Shown: positions 14,544-22,081, numbered from the stretch's first letter. The stretch is 23,340 nucleotides of DNA from Pseudomonadota bacterium (GCA_023438115.1 JAEZEB010000132.1:1-23340); one strand, 5' to 3'. Notes: a model not told the origin generated them from the letters alone. Numbers and translations: made by a program.

Positions 14544-15193
14544 CGATGCAACTGCACTACTACCCCAGCACCGCCGCCATGATCCCGCACATCGTGCTGG
14601 AGGAGCTCGGTGTTCCCTACGAGCGCGTCTTCGTGGACCGCATGCGCAACCTCCACAAGGCACCGGAGTACCTGAAGCTCAACCCCAACGGGCTCATGCC
14701 GGTGCTGGTCGACGGCGACCTGGTGCTGTACGAGACCGCGGCGATCGTGCTGCACCTGTGCGACACGCACCCCCAGGCGAAGCTGGCGCCGCCCGTCGGC
14801 ACGCCGGAGCGCGCGCACTTCTACAAGTGGCTCATGTGGTGCACCAACACGCTGCAGGCCACGCTGATCGTCTACTTCTATCCGGAGCGCTGGGTCAAGG
14901 AAGGCAACGCCGAAGGGGTGGCCGAGGTCAAGGCGAAAGCGCAGGCGCGCGTGGACGGGCTGATCGACCAGCTCGACGATCTGGTGGCGCAGAACGGTGG
15001 CCCGTGGGTGCTGGGCAGCGAATTCAGCGCGCTGGATGCCTACGTCTTCACGCTGTGCCGGTGGACGCGCAACTTCGACGGCGCCAAGGCGCGCGACCGC
15101 CGCCACCTGGGCCCGTACCTGCAGCGCGTGAGCGAGCGGCCGGCGGTGCAGCGCGTGTTCGCCGCCGAGGAACTGTCAGCGCCCTTCTTCTAG
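14540..15193 (+). CDS. Glutathione S-transferase family protein
   Basis: A 217-residue soluble protein with an N-terminal thioredoxin-like domain (about 1-80) and an all-helical C-terminal domain. In the N-terminal domain LHYYPSTAAMIPHIVLEELG starts the fold, the cis-proline is in LMPVLVDGD, and the glutathione gamma-glutamyl contact is YETAAI. In the C-terminal domain PWVLGSEFSALDAYVFTLCR contains the N-capping/hydrophobic staple typical of GSTs. The ATG at 14540 overlaps the amidohydrolase stop; a second ATG two codons later (14546) is possible. It may conjugate or isomerise glutathione adducts in the same pathway as its coupled neighbours. Its last 18 bases overlap the end of the DUF72 gene on the opposite strand. 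Confidence 0.92.
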   Translation: MTMQLHYYPSTAAMIPHIVLEELGVPYERVFVDRMRNLHKAPEYLKLNPNGLMPVLVDGDLVLYETAAIVLHLCDTHPQAKLAPPVGTPERAHFYKWLMWCTNTLQATLIVYFYPERWVKEGNAEGVAEVKAKAQARVDGLIDQLDDLVAQNGGPWVLGSEFSALDAYVFTLCRWTRNFDGAKARDRRHLGPYLQRVSERPAVQRVFAAEELSAPFF

Positions 15194-15904
15194 CAGGCGC
15201 TGGAGCTCCAGCGCGTTGCCCGCCGCCGCGCCGGACGCGGTGTTGTCGAAGATGCACCAGACCTCGGCACCGTCCGCTTCGGCGGCGCGGATGCGCGAGG
15301 CGAGGGCGCGCAGCAACTCCGTTTCGTACGCCGAGTAGTACATGCGCGGCGCGCCATGCAGCCGCAGGTAGATGCGCCGTGGCCATCCACCGGGCGCGGC
15401 GCCGGGCGGATGGCGCACGGGATCGGCCAGCACGCGCGCGATGTGCAGCGCGCGGAGCAATCCGTCGGCTTCGGGTTCGAACCAGCTCGCGTGCCGGGGT
15501 TCGAGCGCCAGCGCGCCGCTGAAGCTGGCGCGCAGCAGTTCCAGGAAGGGCAGGGCGACGTCCCGCTCGAACGCGAGGCTGGGCGGCAGTTGCACGAGCA
15601 GGCACGCGAGGCGCGTGCCCAGTCCGCCCGCCTGGCCCAGGAACTCCGCGAGCAGGTCTTCGCAGCCCGCCAGCCGCCGCTCGTGCGTGATCGTCTTCGG
15701 CAGCTTGGCGCAGAAGCGGAAATCCGCCGGCACGGCGGCCGCCCACTTCTCGTACAGGGAACGCTTGTGCGGACGATGAAACGACGAGTTGATCTCCACC
15801 GCGGGAAAGCGCGTGGCGTAGCGCGCCAGGTGCGAATCGCCCGCACCGAACTGGTCCTGCACCGCGCGCGGCAGGCTCCAGCCCGCGCAGCCCACCAGGG
15901 TCAC
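15176..15904 (-). CDS. DUF72 domain-containing protein
   Basis: A 242-residue member of the DUF72 (YecE-like) family, a TIM-barrel-like fold of unknown biochemical function. Diagnostic segments are VGCAGWSLP at the N-terminus, FPAVEINSSFHRPHKRSLYE, DFRFCAKLPKTITHERRL, LLVQLPPSLAF, ALEPRHASWF, IYLRLHGAPRMYYSAYE, and WCIFDNTASGAAAGNAL at the end. The start is a GTG (15902-15904) that overlaps the CorA stop as GTGA; no in-frame ATG gives a plausible N-terminus nearby. It ends the hemB-corA-DUF72 run and overlaps the GST gene tail to tail by 18 bases. Confidence 0.9.
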   Translation of the reverse strand: MTLVGCAGWSLPRAVQDQFGAGDSHLARYATRFPAVEINSSFHRPHKRSLYEKWAAAVPADFRFCAKLPKTITHERRLAGCEDLLAEFLGQAGGLGTRLACLLVQLPPSLAFERDVALPFLELLRASFSGALALEPRHASWFEPEADGLLRALHIARVLADPVRHPPGAAPGGWPRRIYLRLHGAPRMYYSAYETELLRALASRIRAAEADGAEVWCIFDNTASGAAAGNALELQRLLEEGR

Positions 15905-16995
15905 CGCGTGCGCGCCAGGTAGCGCTTGCGCCAGAACACCACGCCCAGTGCGACCGCGATGGCGGCCATGGCGCCCAGCGTCCACCAGAAGCCGGCGGCG
16001 TCGTGCGAAAAGGGCAGGAACTCGAAGTTCATGCCGAACACGCCGGCGATCAGGTTCAGCGGCAGGAAGATGGCGGTGAGCGCCGTGAGCGTGCGCATGA
16101 TCTCGTTGGTGCGGTGCCCCAGCGCCGAGAAATGGATCTGCACCGCGGTCTCGGCGCCGTGTTCCATGCGCCGCACGTGGTGCACCACGCGCTCGATGTG
16201 CTCGACGACGTCGCGCCCGCGCGCGAGCAACCCGTCGCGCTCGGACTGCACCAGCCACGGGGGCGGTTGCTCCTGCTGCTCGTCCAGCCACTCCTGCATG
16301 GCGTCGTTCTGCTCCTCGCAGAGGTCTTCCAGCGTGTGCAGCGCGTTGCGGGCCATCATGAGCGCGCCCCAGTCGGCGCCGCGGTTGCGGGCGGACAGCA
16401 GGGCCTGCTGCCACTGGTCCAGTTCGGCTCCCAGCACCTTGCGCAGCTCCAGGTAGCTGTCGACCATCATGTTGATCATGCGCAGCATGAGGTCCGCGGG
16501 ACTGGAAGGCAGGCGCGTGCGCGCGACCGCCGTCGCGCCTTCGCTGCGCACCACGTCGCCGAGGTAGCGCTGGATGAACTGGCGCGGCGACTGGCAGCCG
16601 GTGGGATGCACGGTGACCAGCAGGCGGTCGAACACCGCGAAGCCGATCGCGCGCGTGCGGATGCGGCCGAAGCTCGCCAGCGCGCGGTCGGGGTCCTCGT
16701 CCTCGCCGAGTTCCTCGCGCACTTCTTCTTCCGTCGCGAGGCGGCGGAAGATCACCAGGTCGTAGACCGAGGTGTAGTCGTAGTGCGAGGGATGGGCGCG
16801 GTTGCCCAGGTCCTTCAGGTGCAGGTCCAGCAGCGCGGAGCCGCCCAGCACGTGCGCCGCCTGCTGCAGGCGCGGCAGGCGGGCCTGCATCTCGTCACGG
16901 TCCAGGAAGATCCAGACGAAGCCGCCGTCGGGAACCCGCAGCGGCGGCTCCTCGAGGAAGCGCAGCGTGTTGGCCCCGAACTCGACGATCTGCAC
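15901..16995 (-). CDS. corA: CorA-family divalent cation transporter
   Basis: A 364-residue inner-membrane channel of the CorA family (Mg2+/Co2+/Ni2+, or Zn2+ in the ZntB branch), functioning as a pentamer. A large N-terminal cytoplasmic funnel (about 1-290, with long charged helices) is followed by two C-terminal membrane helices. The hallmark GMN loop is G321-M322-N323 in LIAGVFGMNFEFLP at the end of the first helix; the second helix is WWTLGAMAAIAVALGVVFW, ending in the basic tail RKRYLARTR. It starts only ten bases after the hemB stop, suggesting cotranscription. Which metal is carried cannot be told from sequence; HemB of this type needs Mg2+, which makes the pairing sensible. Confidence 0.93.
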   Translation of the reverse strand: MQIVEFGANTLRFLEEPPLRVPDGGFVWIFLDRDEMQARLPRLQQAAHVLGGSALLDLHLKDLGNRAHPSHYDYTSVYDLVIFRRLATEEEVREELGEDEDPDRALASFGRIRTRAIGFAVFDRLLVTVHPTGCQSPRQFIQRYLGDVVRSEGATAVARTRLPSSPADLMLRMINMMVDSYLELRKVLGAELDQWQQALLSARNRGADWGALMMARNALHTLEDLCEEQNDAMQEWLDEQQEQPPPWLVQSERDGLLARGRDVVEHIERVVHHVRRMEHGAETAVQIHFSALGHRTNEIMRTLTALTAIFLPLNLIAGVFGMNFEFLPFSHDAAGFWWTLGAMAAIAVALGVVFWRKRYLARTR

Positions 16996-17005
16996 GCGGC
17001 CGGCC

Positions 17006-18010
17006 TCAGGCGCGCAGCTTGCGCGCGGCCTCGAGCGCGAAATACGTCAGCACGCCGTCGGCGCCGGCGCGCTTGAAGGCGAGCAGGCTTTCCATCATCA
17101 CGAGGTCGTGGTCCAGCCAGCCGTTGGCGGCCGCGCCCTTGAGCATCGCGTATTCGCCCGAGACCTGGTAGGCGAAGGTGGGGACCTTGAACTCCTCCTT
17201 CACGCGCCGCACCACGTCGAGGTAAGGCATGCCGGGCTTGACCATCACCATGTCGACGCCTTCGGAGAGGTCCATCGCCACCTCGCGCAACGCCTCGTCG
17301 GTGTTGCCCGGATCCATCTGGTAGACCTTCTTGTTGCTCTTGCCCAGGTTGGACGCCGAGCCCACCGCGTCGCGGAAGGGGCCGTAGAAGGCGCTCGCGT
17401 ACTTGGCGCTGTAGGCCATGATGCGCGTGTGGATGTGCTTGCCGTATTCCAGCGCGGCACGGATCGCGCCGATGCGGCCGTCCATCATGTCCGAGGGCGC
17501 GACGATGTCCACGCCCGCCGCAGCTTGCGTGAGCGCCTGTTCCACCAGCACGTCGACGGTTTCGTCGTTGAGGATGTAGCCGGTCTCGTCGAGCAGGCCG
17601 TCCTGGCCGTGGCTGGTGTAGGGATCGAGCGCGACGTCCGTCATCACGCCGAGTTCGGGGAATTCCTTCTTCAGCGTGCGCACCACGCGCGGCACGAGGC
17701 CTTCGGGGTTCCTGGCCTCGCGGCCGTCGGGCGTCTTCAGCGAAGGATCGATCACGGGGAAGAGCGCGAGCGCCGGCACGCCGAGCTTCATGCATTCCTC
17801 GGCCACGGGCAGCAGCAGGTCGAGGCTGAGGCGCTCCACGCCGGGCATGGACGCGACGGCCTGGCGCTGCTTCTGCCCGTCCAGCACGAACACGGGATAG
17901 ATCAGGTCGTGCGCCGTCACCGCATGCTCGCGCACGAGGTTGCGCGTGAACTCGTCGCGGCGCAGGCGCCGCGGCCGGCCGTGCGGATAGGGAGCGTAGA
18001 AGGAAGTCAT
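17006..18010 (-). CDS. hemB: Delta-aminolevulinic acid dehydratase (porphobilinogen synthase)
   Basis: A 334-residue cytoplasmic enzyme that condenses two 5-aminolevulinate molecules to porphobilinogen, an early step of heme synthesis. The Schiff-base lysines are K203 (MAYSAKYAS) and K258 (MVKPGMPY). The metal region is Asp-type, MTDVALDPYTSHGQDGLLD (about 123-141), lacking the zinc-binding cysteines found in E. coli; this is the Pseudomonas-like Mg2+-dependent form. The ATG at 18008-18010 gives the standard N-terminus MTSFYAPYPHGRPRRLRRDE; an open upstream extension is not needed. A CACAAT element lies only seven bases before the ATG. It heads the run hemB-corA-DUF72. Confidence 0.98.
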   Translation of the reverse strand: MTSFYAPYPHGRPRRLRRDEFTRNLVREHAVTAHDLIYPVFVLDGQKQRQAVASMPGVERLSLDLLLPVAEECMKLGVPALALFPVIDPSLKTPDGREARNPEGLVPRVVRTLKKEFPELGVMTDVALDPYTSHGQDGLLDETGYILNDETVDVLVEQALTQAAAGVDIVAPSDMMDGRIGAIRAALEYGKHIHTRIMAYSAKYASAFYGPFRDAVGSASNLGKSNKKVYQMDPGNTDEALREVAMDLSEGVDMVMVKPGMPYLDVVRRVKEEFKVPTFAYQVSGEYAMLKGAAANGWLDHDLVMMESLLAFKRAGADGVLTYFALEAARKLRA

Positions 18011-18125
18011 GGCGAAAATTGTGCCCCATGGCCGCGCAGGCGCCCTTGCGTGGGGTCGTGCCATCGCGCGCTGTCAGCAGGAAGTGCACGTCGGCCGCCG
18101 ATGCACGGAAGCCTGGACTTTATGC

Positions 18126-18154
18126 TTGAAACGCGAACTCGGCGCTGTTAAATT
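18126..18154 (+). promoter_or_regulatory. Promoter of candidate small RNA
   Basis: TTGAAA (18126-18131) and TAAATT (18149-18154) are spaced by exactly 17 bases. This is the best sigma-70 match in the region and does not serve a protein gene: the transcript would run into a strong terminator at 18233-18263. It predicts a transcript start near 18160-18162. Confidence 0.75.
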
Positions 18155-18160
18155 ACGCGC

Positions 18161-18263
18161 GGGCGGCTTGCCGCTCCCCGCTTTTCCTCCCTGAGCGGGC
18201 GCCTTGATGTGTGACAGCAAAAAGGCTTCCCACCCCGGCTCGTTGGAGCCGGGGCTTTTTTTT
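18161..18263 (+). ncRNA. Candidate small RNA with anti-Shine-Dalgarno loop
   Basis: About 103 bases lie between a good promoter and a strong intrinsic terminator, with no convincing reading frame. Three hairpins can be drawn. Hairpin 1 has arms CCCGCT (18177-18182) and AGCGGG (18194-18199) with loop TTTCCTCCCTG, which displays CCTCC, complementary to Shine-Dalgarno sequences. Hairpin 2 has arms GCCTT (18201-18205) and AAGGC (18222-18226). Hairpin 3 is the terminator. It fills the hemB-hemJ gap. From memory, a family called betaproteobacteria toxic small RNA, from the same lineage, may be related; I cannot confirm this. The 5' end is a prediction. Confidence 0.65.
18233..18263 (+). terminator. 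Strong intrinsic terminator
   Basis: A perfect 9-base-pair GC-rich stem CCCCGGCTC (18233-18241) / GAGCCGGGG (18246-18254) closes a GTTG loop, and is followed by C and eight T (18256-18263). It ends the candidate small RNA, and insulates hemJ from it. Confidence 0.92.
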
Positions 18264-18324
18264 GCCCGCGGCGCCACCGCCGTGCTGCCCCCGCCGCCGG
18301 CCGCGGTCCGTACACTCGACGGCC

Positions 18325-18747
18325 ATGCTCTGGGTCAAGGCCTTCCACATCGTCTTCGTGGCCAGCTGGTTCGCCGGCCTCTTCTACCTGCCGCGCATCT
18401 TCGTCAACCTGGCGATGGTGCCCCCGGGTTCCGAGGCCGAGCGCGCGCGCCTGCTGCTCATGGCGCGCAAGCTGCTGCGCTTCACCACGATGCTGGCCGT
18501 GCCGGCGCTGGTGCTGGGGCTGGTCCTCTGGTTGTACTGGGGCATAGGGCGGGGCAGCGGCTGGATGCACGCGAAGCTCACCGTCGTCCTGCTGACCGTC
18601 GGCTACCACCATGGCTGCGCGGTGCTGCTGCGCCGCTTCGAGCGCGGCGAGGTGCGGCGCAGCCACCAGTGGTTCCGCTGGTTCAACGAGCTGCCGGTGC
18701 TCTTCCTGCTGGCGGCCGTGGTGTTCGTGGTGGTGAAGCCCTTCTGA
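18325..18747 (+). CDS. hemJ: HemJ/CopD-family membrane protein (probable protoporphyrinogen oxidase)
   Basis: A 140-residue inner-membrane protein with four hydrophobic helices. It fits the HemJ (UPF0093) family: FHIVFVASWFAGLFYLPRIF at the start of the protein, GWMHAKLTVVLLTVGYHHG in the middle, and WFRWFNELPVLFLLAAVVFV at the end. HemJ oxidises protoporphyrinogen IX to protoporphyrin IX, the second-to-last heme step. hemB lying 315 bases away on the other strand supports a heme role. The length is at the short end for HemJ, and such proteins are often labelled CopD family. The ATG at 18325 is preceded only eight bases earlier by TACACT, so the message may lack a leader. VanZ-family gene follows after five bases. 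Confidence 0.78.
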   Translation: MLWVKAFHIVFVASWFAGLFYLPRIFVNLAMVPPGSEAERARLLLMARKLLRFTTMLAVPALVLGLVLWLYWGIGRGSGWMHAKLTVVLLTVGYHHGCAVLLRRFERGEVRRSHQWFRWFNELPVLFLLAAVVFVVVKPF

Positions 18748-18752
18748 GCGCC

Positions 18753-19889
18753 ATGCCGGTCCACAAGACCTCGGCCTGGCCGCTTGCGGGCGCCTATGCC
18801 GTGCTGGTGGTGTACGCGAGCCTCTATCCGTTCACCGGCTGGCGCGACCAGGAGATCCCGCCCTGGGACTTCCTCTTCGCCGAGTGGCCACGGTACTGGA
18901 CGTGGTTCGACCTCGGGGCCAACGTGGTGGGCTACGTGCCGCTGGGTTTCCTCGTGGCGCTGAGCTTCATCCGCCGCGGCAGCGTGCGCCATTTCGCCTC
19001 GCATCCCAACCTGGGCGCGATCGCCGCGGGGCTGCTGGCGGGCATGGGGCTGTCGCTGCTGATGGAAGGCATCCAGAACTACCTGCCTTCGCGCGTGGCC
19101 TCGAACGTGGACTTCGGCCTCAACGTCGCCGGGGCGCTGGCCGGCGCCGTGGCCGCGACCCTGCTGGAACTGGTGGGCGCCATCGACCACTGGAGCCGCT
19201 TTCGCGACCGCTGGTTCATCCCCGAGGCGCGCGGGGCGCTGGTGTTGCTGGCGCTGTGGCCTTTCGCGTTGCTTTTCCCCGCCGCGGTGCCGCTGGGACT
19301 GGGCCAGGTGCTGGAACGCCTGGAGATCGCCGTGGCCGCCTGGCTGGAGGACACGCCCTTCCTCGAGTGGATGCCGGTGCGCGAGGTGGAACTGCAGCCG
19401 CTGGTGCCGGCGGCGGAGCTGCTTTGCGTGGCGCTGGGCGCGTTCGTGCCCTGCCTGCTCGGATACACCATCCTGCGTTCCCTGGGACGGCGCGCCGTGT
19501 TCGCGCTGGTCGCGATCGGCGTCGGCGCCTCGGTGACCGCCTTGTCCGCGGCCTTGAGCTGGGGACCCGCGCATGCCTGGGCCTGGCTCAGCCTGCCGGT
19601 GCGGCTGGGGCTGCTGTTCGGATTGCTGCTGGCCTTGCTGATGCTTGCCGTGCCGCGGCGTGGCTGCGCGGCCATGCTGCTGCTGGCGCTGGTGGTGCAC
19701 CTGAGCGTGCTGAACCAGGCGCCGGCAAGCGCGTATTTCGCGCTCACGCTGCAGGCCTGGGAGCAGGGCCGCTTCATCCGCTTCCACGGCCTGGCACAGT
19801 GGCTGGGGTGGCTCTGGCCTTATGCGGTGCTGGTTTATGTGCTGCTGCGCCTGTCGCGGCGGGAGGCGACTCCTACAATCCCCGCATGA
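18753..19889 (+). CDS. VanZ-family integral membrane protein
   Basis: A 378-residue protein with about nine hydrophobic helices. The first 160 residues are a VanZ-like domain: SLYPFTGWRD, DLGANVVGYVPLGFLVALSF, LLMEGIQNYLPSRVASNVDFG and LNVAGALAGAV reproduce the family's conserved Asn/Tyr-Pro-Gly and Glu-Gln-Arg-Asp-Asn positions. The rest is extra membrane helices with little recognisable sequence. The VanZ name comes from teicoplanin resistance, but chromosomal relatives have no defined function and this should not be read as a resistance gene. The ATG at 18753 starts five bases after hemJ; its stop overlaps the ferredoxin start (ATGA). A downstream D,D-carboxypeptidase makes an envelope role plausible. 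Confidence 0.85.
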   Translation: MPVHKTSAWPLAGAYAVLVVYASLYPFTGWRDQEIPPWDFLFAEWPRYWTWFDLGANVVGYVPLGFLVALSFIRRGSVRHFASHPNLGAIAAGLLAGMGLSLLMEGIQNYLPSRVASNVDFGLNVAGALAGAVAATLLELVGAIDHWSRFRDRWFIPEARGALVLLALWPFALLFPAAVPLGLGQVLERLEIAVAAWLEDTPFLEWMPVREVELQPLVPAAELLCVALGAFVPCLLGYTILRSLGRRAVFALVAIGVGASVTALSAALSWGPAHAWAWLSLPVRLGLLFGLLLALLMLAVPRRGCAAMLLLALVVHLSVLNQAPASAYFALTLQAWEQGRFIRFHGLAQWLGWLWPYAVLVYVLLRLSRREATPTIPA

Positions 19890-20230
19890 GTGCGCCGCCC
19901 GAGAACCACTACTACCGCCACCACATCTTCTTCTGCCTCAACAAGCGCGACAACGGCGAGGCCTGCTGCGCCGACCACCATGCGCAGGAGGCCTTCGACC
20001 GCTGCAAGGCGAAGGTGAAGTCGCTGGGCCTCAACGGCCCGGGGCAGGTGCGCGTGAACAAGGCCGGCTGCCTCGATCGCTGCCAGGGCGGCCCCATCGC
20101 GGTGGTCTACCCCGAGGGCACCTGGTACACCTACGTCGACGCCAACGACATCGACGAGATCGTCGAATCGCACCTGCGCGACGGCCAGGTGGTCGAGCGC
20201 CTGCTGACGCCTCCGCACCTCGGACGCTGA
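19886..20230 (+). CDS. Thioredoxin-like [2Fe-2S] ferredoxin
   Basis: A 114-residue cytoplasmic iron-sulfur protein of the thioredoxin-like (NuoE-related) ferredoxin type. The start is HHIFFCLNKRDNGEACC, and cluster cysteines are likely C17, C27 or C28, C62 and C66 (AGCLDRCQGGP). The end YVDANDIDEIVESHLRDGQV is typical. Partner enzyme unknown. The ATG overlaps the VanZ stop; a TACAAT element (19874-19879) lies just six bases upstream, so an internal promoter giving a leaderless message is possible. Its stop overlaps the hydrolase start (TGATG). Confidence 0.9.
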   Translation: MSAPPENHYYRHHIFFCLNKRDNGEACCADHHAQEAFDRCKAKVKSLGLNGPGQVRVNKAGCLDRCQGGPIAVVYPEGTWYTYVDANDIDEIVESHLRDGQVVERLLTPPHLGR

Positions 20231-20865
20231 TGAACGCGCAGACCGAAAGGCTGGAACTCGCGGGCCCCGCGGGCCGGATCCAGGTTTTGCGTGACCAGCC
20301 GGCGGGCGCTTCGCGCGGCACCGCCTTCCTCTCGCACCCGCACCCGCTGTTCGGCGGCACCATGGACAACAAGGTGGTGCAGACGCTGGCCCGCGCGTTC
20401 GTGCAGGAGGGCTGGACCGCGGTGCGCTTCAACTTCCGCGGCGTGGGCACGAGCGAAGGTGTGCACGACAACGGTGTCGGCGAGGCCGAGGACCTGCAGG
20501 AGGTCGTGCGGCAGCTCGCGCCGCAGGGCGAGATCGCGCTGGGCGGCTTTTCCTTCGGCGCCTACGTGACCGCGCAGGCGGTGCAGGCCTTGTGGGAATC
20601 GCGCGAGATCCGCTTCGTGGTGCTCGTCGGCACCGCAGCCGCGCGCTTCGCCGTTCCGCCGCTGCCGCGGGAAGCGCACGAACGCGCGCTCGTCATCCAT
20701 GGCGAGCAGGACGACACGGTGCCGCTCGCCTCCGTGCTCGACTGGGCGCGCCCGCAGTCACTGCCCGTTACGGTGGTTCCCGGTGTCGAGCATTTCTTTC
20801 ACGGACAATTGCCGCTCTTGAAAAACCTGGTGGCCCGCCACCTGCGCACACACGGAAACGGATGA
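20230..20865 (+). CDS. Alpha/beta hydrolase
   Basis: A 211-residue cytoplasmic serine hydrolase. Oxyanion/start motif LSHPHPLFGGTMDNKVV, then VRFNFRGVGTSEGVHDNGVG, nucleophile S108 in GGFSFGAY, acid D161 in HGEQDDTVP and the base in VPGVEHFFHG. This matches the small dienelactone-hydrolase-like esterases (the PHP-P-L-GG group) common in proteobacteria. Substrate unknown. Start ATG overlaps the ferredoxin stop by one base, and its stop overlaps the start of the carboxypeptidase gene by four, so translation is probably coupled across the row. Confidence 0.92.
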   Translation: MNAQTERLELAGPAGRIQVLRDQPAGASRGTAFLSHPHPLFGGTMDNKVVQTLARAFVQEGWTAVRFNFRGVGTSEGVHDNGVGEAEDLQEVVRQLAPQGEIALGGFSFGAYVTAQAVQALWESREIRFVVLVGTAAARFAVPPLPREAHERALVIHGEQDDTVPLASVLDWARPQSLPVTVVPGVEHFFHGQLPLLKNLVARHLRTHGNG

Positions 20866-22022
20866 CAACTCGCTGGATGCAGGCGCTGCTCGCGCCCCTG
20901 ATCGCCCTGTTCTGCCTGACGGCCGCTGCCCAGGTCCCCCAACCTCCCGAAGTCGCCGCGCGCAGCTACATGCTGTTCGACGCCAGCGCCAACCAGGTGC
21001 TCGCCGCGCGCGATCCGGACACGCCGGTGGAACCCGCGTCGCTCACCAAGCTGATGAGCGCCTACCTGGTCTTCGATGCGCTGCGGGCCAAGAAGATCAC
21101 GCTGGAGCAGAAGCTGCCGGTGAGCGAGCGCGCCTGGAAGATGCCGGGGTCGCGGATGTTCATCGACCCGAGCATGCAGGTGCCGGTGGAAGACCTCATC
21201 AAGGGCATGATCGTGCAGTCGGGCAACGACGCGACGGTGGCGCTGGCCGAAGGCGTGGGCGGCACGGTGGAGCGCTTCGTCGAGCTCATGAACCAGCAGG
21301 CCAAGGCCCTGGGCATGAACAACACGGGCTACAAGAACCCTGAAGGCCTGACGGCGCCCGGCCACACCACCACGGCCCGCGACCTCAGCATCCTGGCCAC
21401 GCGGCTGATGCAGGACTTCCCGGAATATGTGGGCTTCTACAAGATCCAGAAGTACCGCTACCACGGCACGCCGACGGCCAACGACACCAACCGGAACATG
21501 CTCCTGTTCCGCGACCCCACGGTCGACGGCCTCAAGACCGGGCACACCAACGCCGCCGGTTACTGCCTGATCGCCACGGCCAGGCGCGACTTCCCCAACC
21601 TGAAGGGCCGCCGCCTCATCGCCATCATCCTGGGGGCCAGCAGCGAACTGGCCCGCGCCAACGAGGCGCAGAAGCTGCTGAACTGGGGCTACACGGCCTA
21701 CGAGGGCCTGAAGCTCTTCGACGCCAACCAGCCGGTGCTGGAGCCGCAGGTGTGGAAGGGCAGTTCCAACACCGTCAAGCTGGGCCAGACCCAGCCGATC
21801 GTGCTGGCGGTGCCTTCGGGCAGCGCCTCGAAGATCAAGACCCAGGTGGCCCGGCCCGACCCGCTGGTGGCGCCTTTCACCAAGGGCCAGCAGGTGGGCA
21901 CGCTGAAGATCCTCGTGGGCGAGGAGCTGCTGCGGGAGGTGCCCCTGGTCGCCCTGGAGCCGGTGGAGCAGGCAGGCGTCTTCGGGCGCGCCTGGGACGC
22001 CATCCGCCTCTGGATCAAGTGA
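20862..22022 (+). CDS. D-alanyl-D-alanine carboxypeptidase (PBP5/6 type)
   Basis: A 386-residue low-molecular-mass penicillin-binding protein that trims the terminal D-Ala from peptidoglycan pentapeptides, acting in the periplasm. The signal peptide ends near residue 23 (FCLTAAA). The three active-site motifs are S60-L-T-K63, S120-G-N122 and K225-T-G227. The C-terminal beta-rich domain (about 290-370) ends in an amphipathic helix, FGRAWDAIRLWIK, that anchors the protein to the membrane. It corresponds to dacA/dacC; which paralogue cannot be told. Start ATG overlaps the hydrolase stop; no other good start lies near. Confidence 0.96.
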   Translation: MTTRWMQALLAPLIALFCLTAAAQVPQPPEVAARSYMLFDASANQVLAARDPDTPVEPASLTKLMSAYLVFDALRAKKITLEQKLPVSERAWKMPGSRMFIDPSMQVPVEDLIKGMIVQSGNDATVALAEGVGGTVERFVELMNQQAKALGMNNTGYKNPEGLTAPGHTTTARDLSILATRLMQDFPEYVGFYKIQKYRYHGTPTANDTNRNMLLFRDPTVDGLKTGHTNAAGYCLIATARRDFPNLKGRRLIAIILGASSELARANEAQKLLNWGYTAYEGLKLFDANQPVLEPQVWKGSSNTVKLGQTQPIVLAVPSGSASKIKTQVARPDPLVAPFTKGQQVGTLKILVGEELLREVPLVALEPVEQAGVFGRAWDAIRLWIK

Positions 22023-22032
22023 CCCTCAACCA

Positions 22033-22049
22033 GCCCGCCTGCGGCGGGC
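22033..22049. repeat. Short palindrome after D,D-carboxypeptidase
   Basis: GCCCGCC (22033-22039) and GGCGGGC (22043-22049) form a 7-base-pair stem with a three-base loop, ten bases after the stop at 22022. There is no T-run, so it is a weak candidate for a terminator and may only slow 3' decay. Confidence 0.4.
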
Positions 22050-22055
22050 GATGAG

Positions 22056-22081
22056 AGTCATCCCGGCGCAGGCCGGGATCC
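22056..22081. repeat. Dispersed-repeat-like palindrome
   Basis: ATCCCGGC (22060-22067) and GCCGGGAT (22072-22079) pair perfectly around GCAG. The motif GTCATCCCGGC...GCCGGGATCC has the look of the REP-like palindromes scattered between genes of Burkholderiales. Only one copy is visible in this window, so its repeat status is recollection, not something seen here. Confidence 0.5.

Noticed and set aside
18753..19889. Glycopeptide-resistance gene (vanZ)
   Set aside because: Only the domain is shared; no vanHAX genes are present and chromosomal VanZ-like proteins have no shown resistance role.
22033..22049. Intrinsic terminator of the D,D-carboxypeptidase gene
   Set aside because: The stem lacks a following T-run, so it is listed only as a palindrome.
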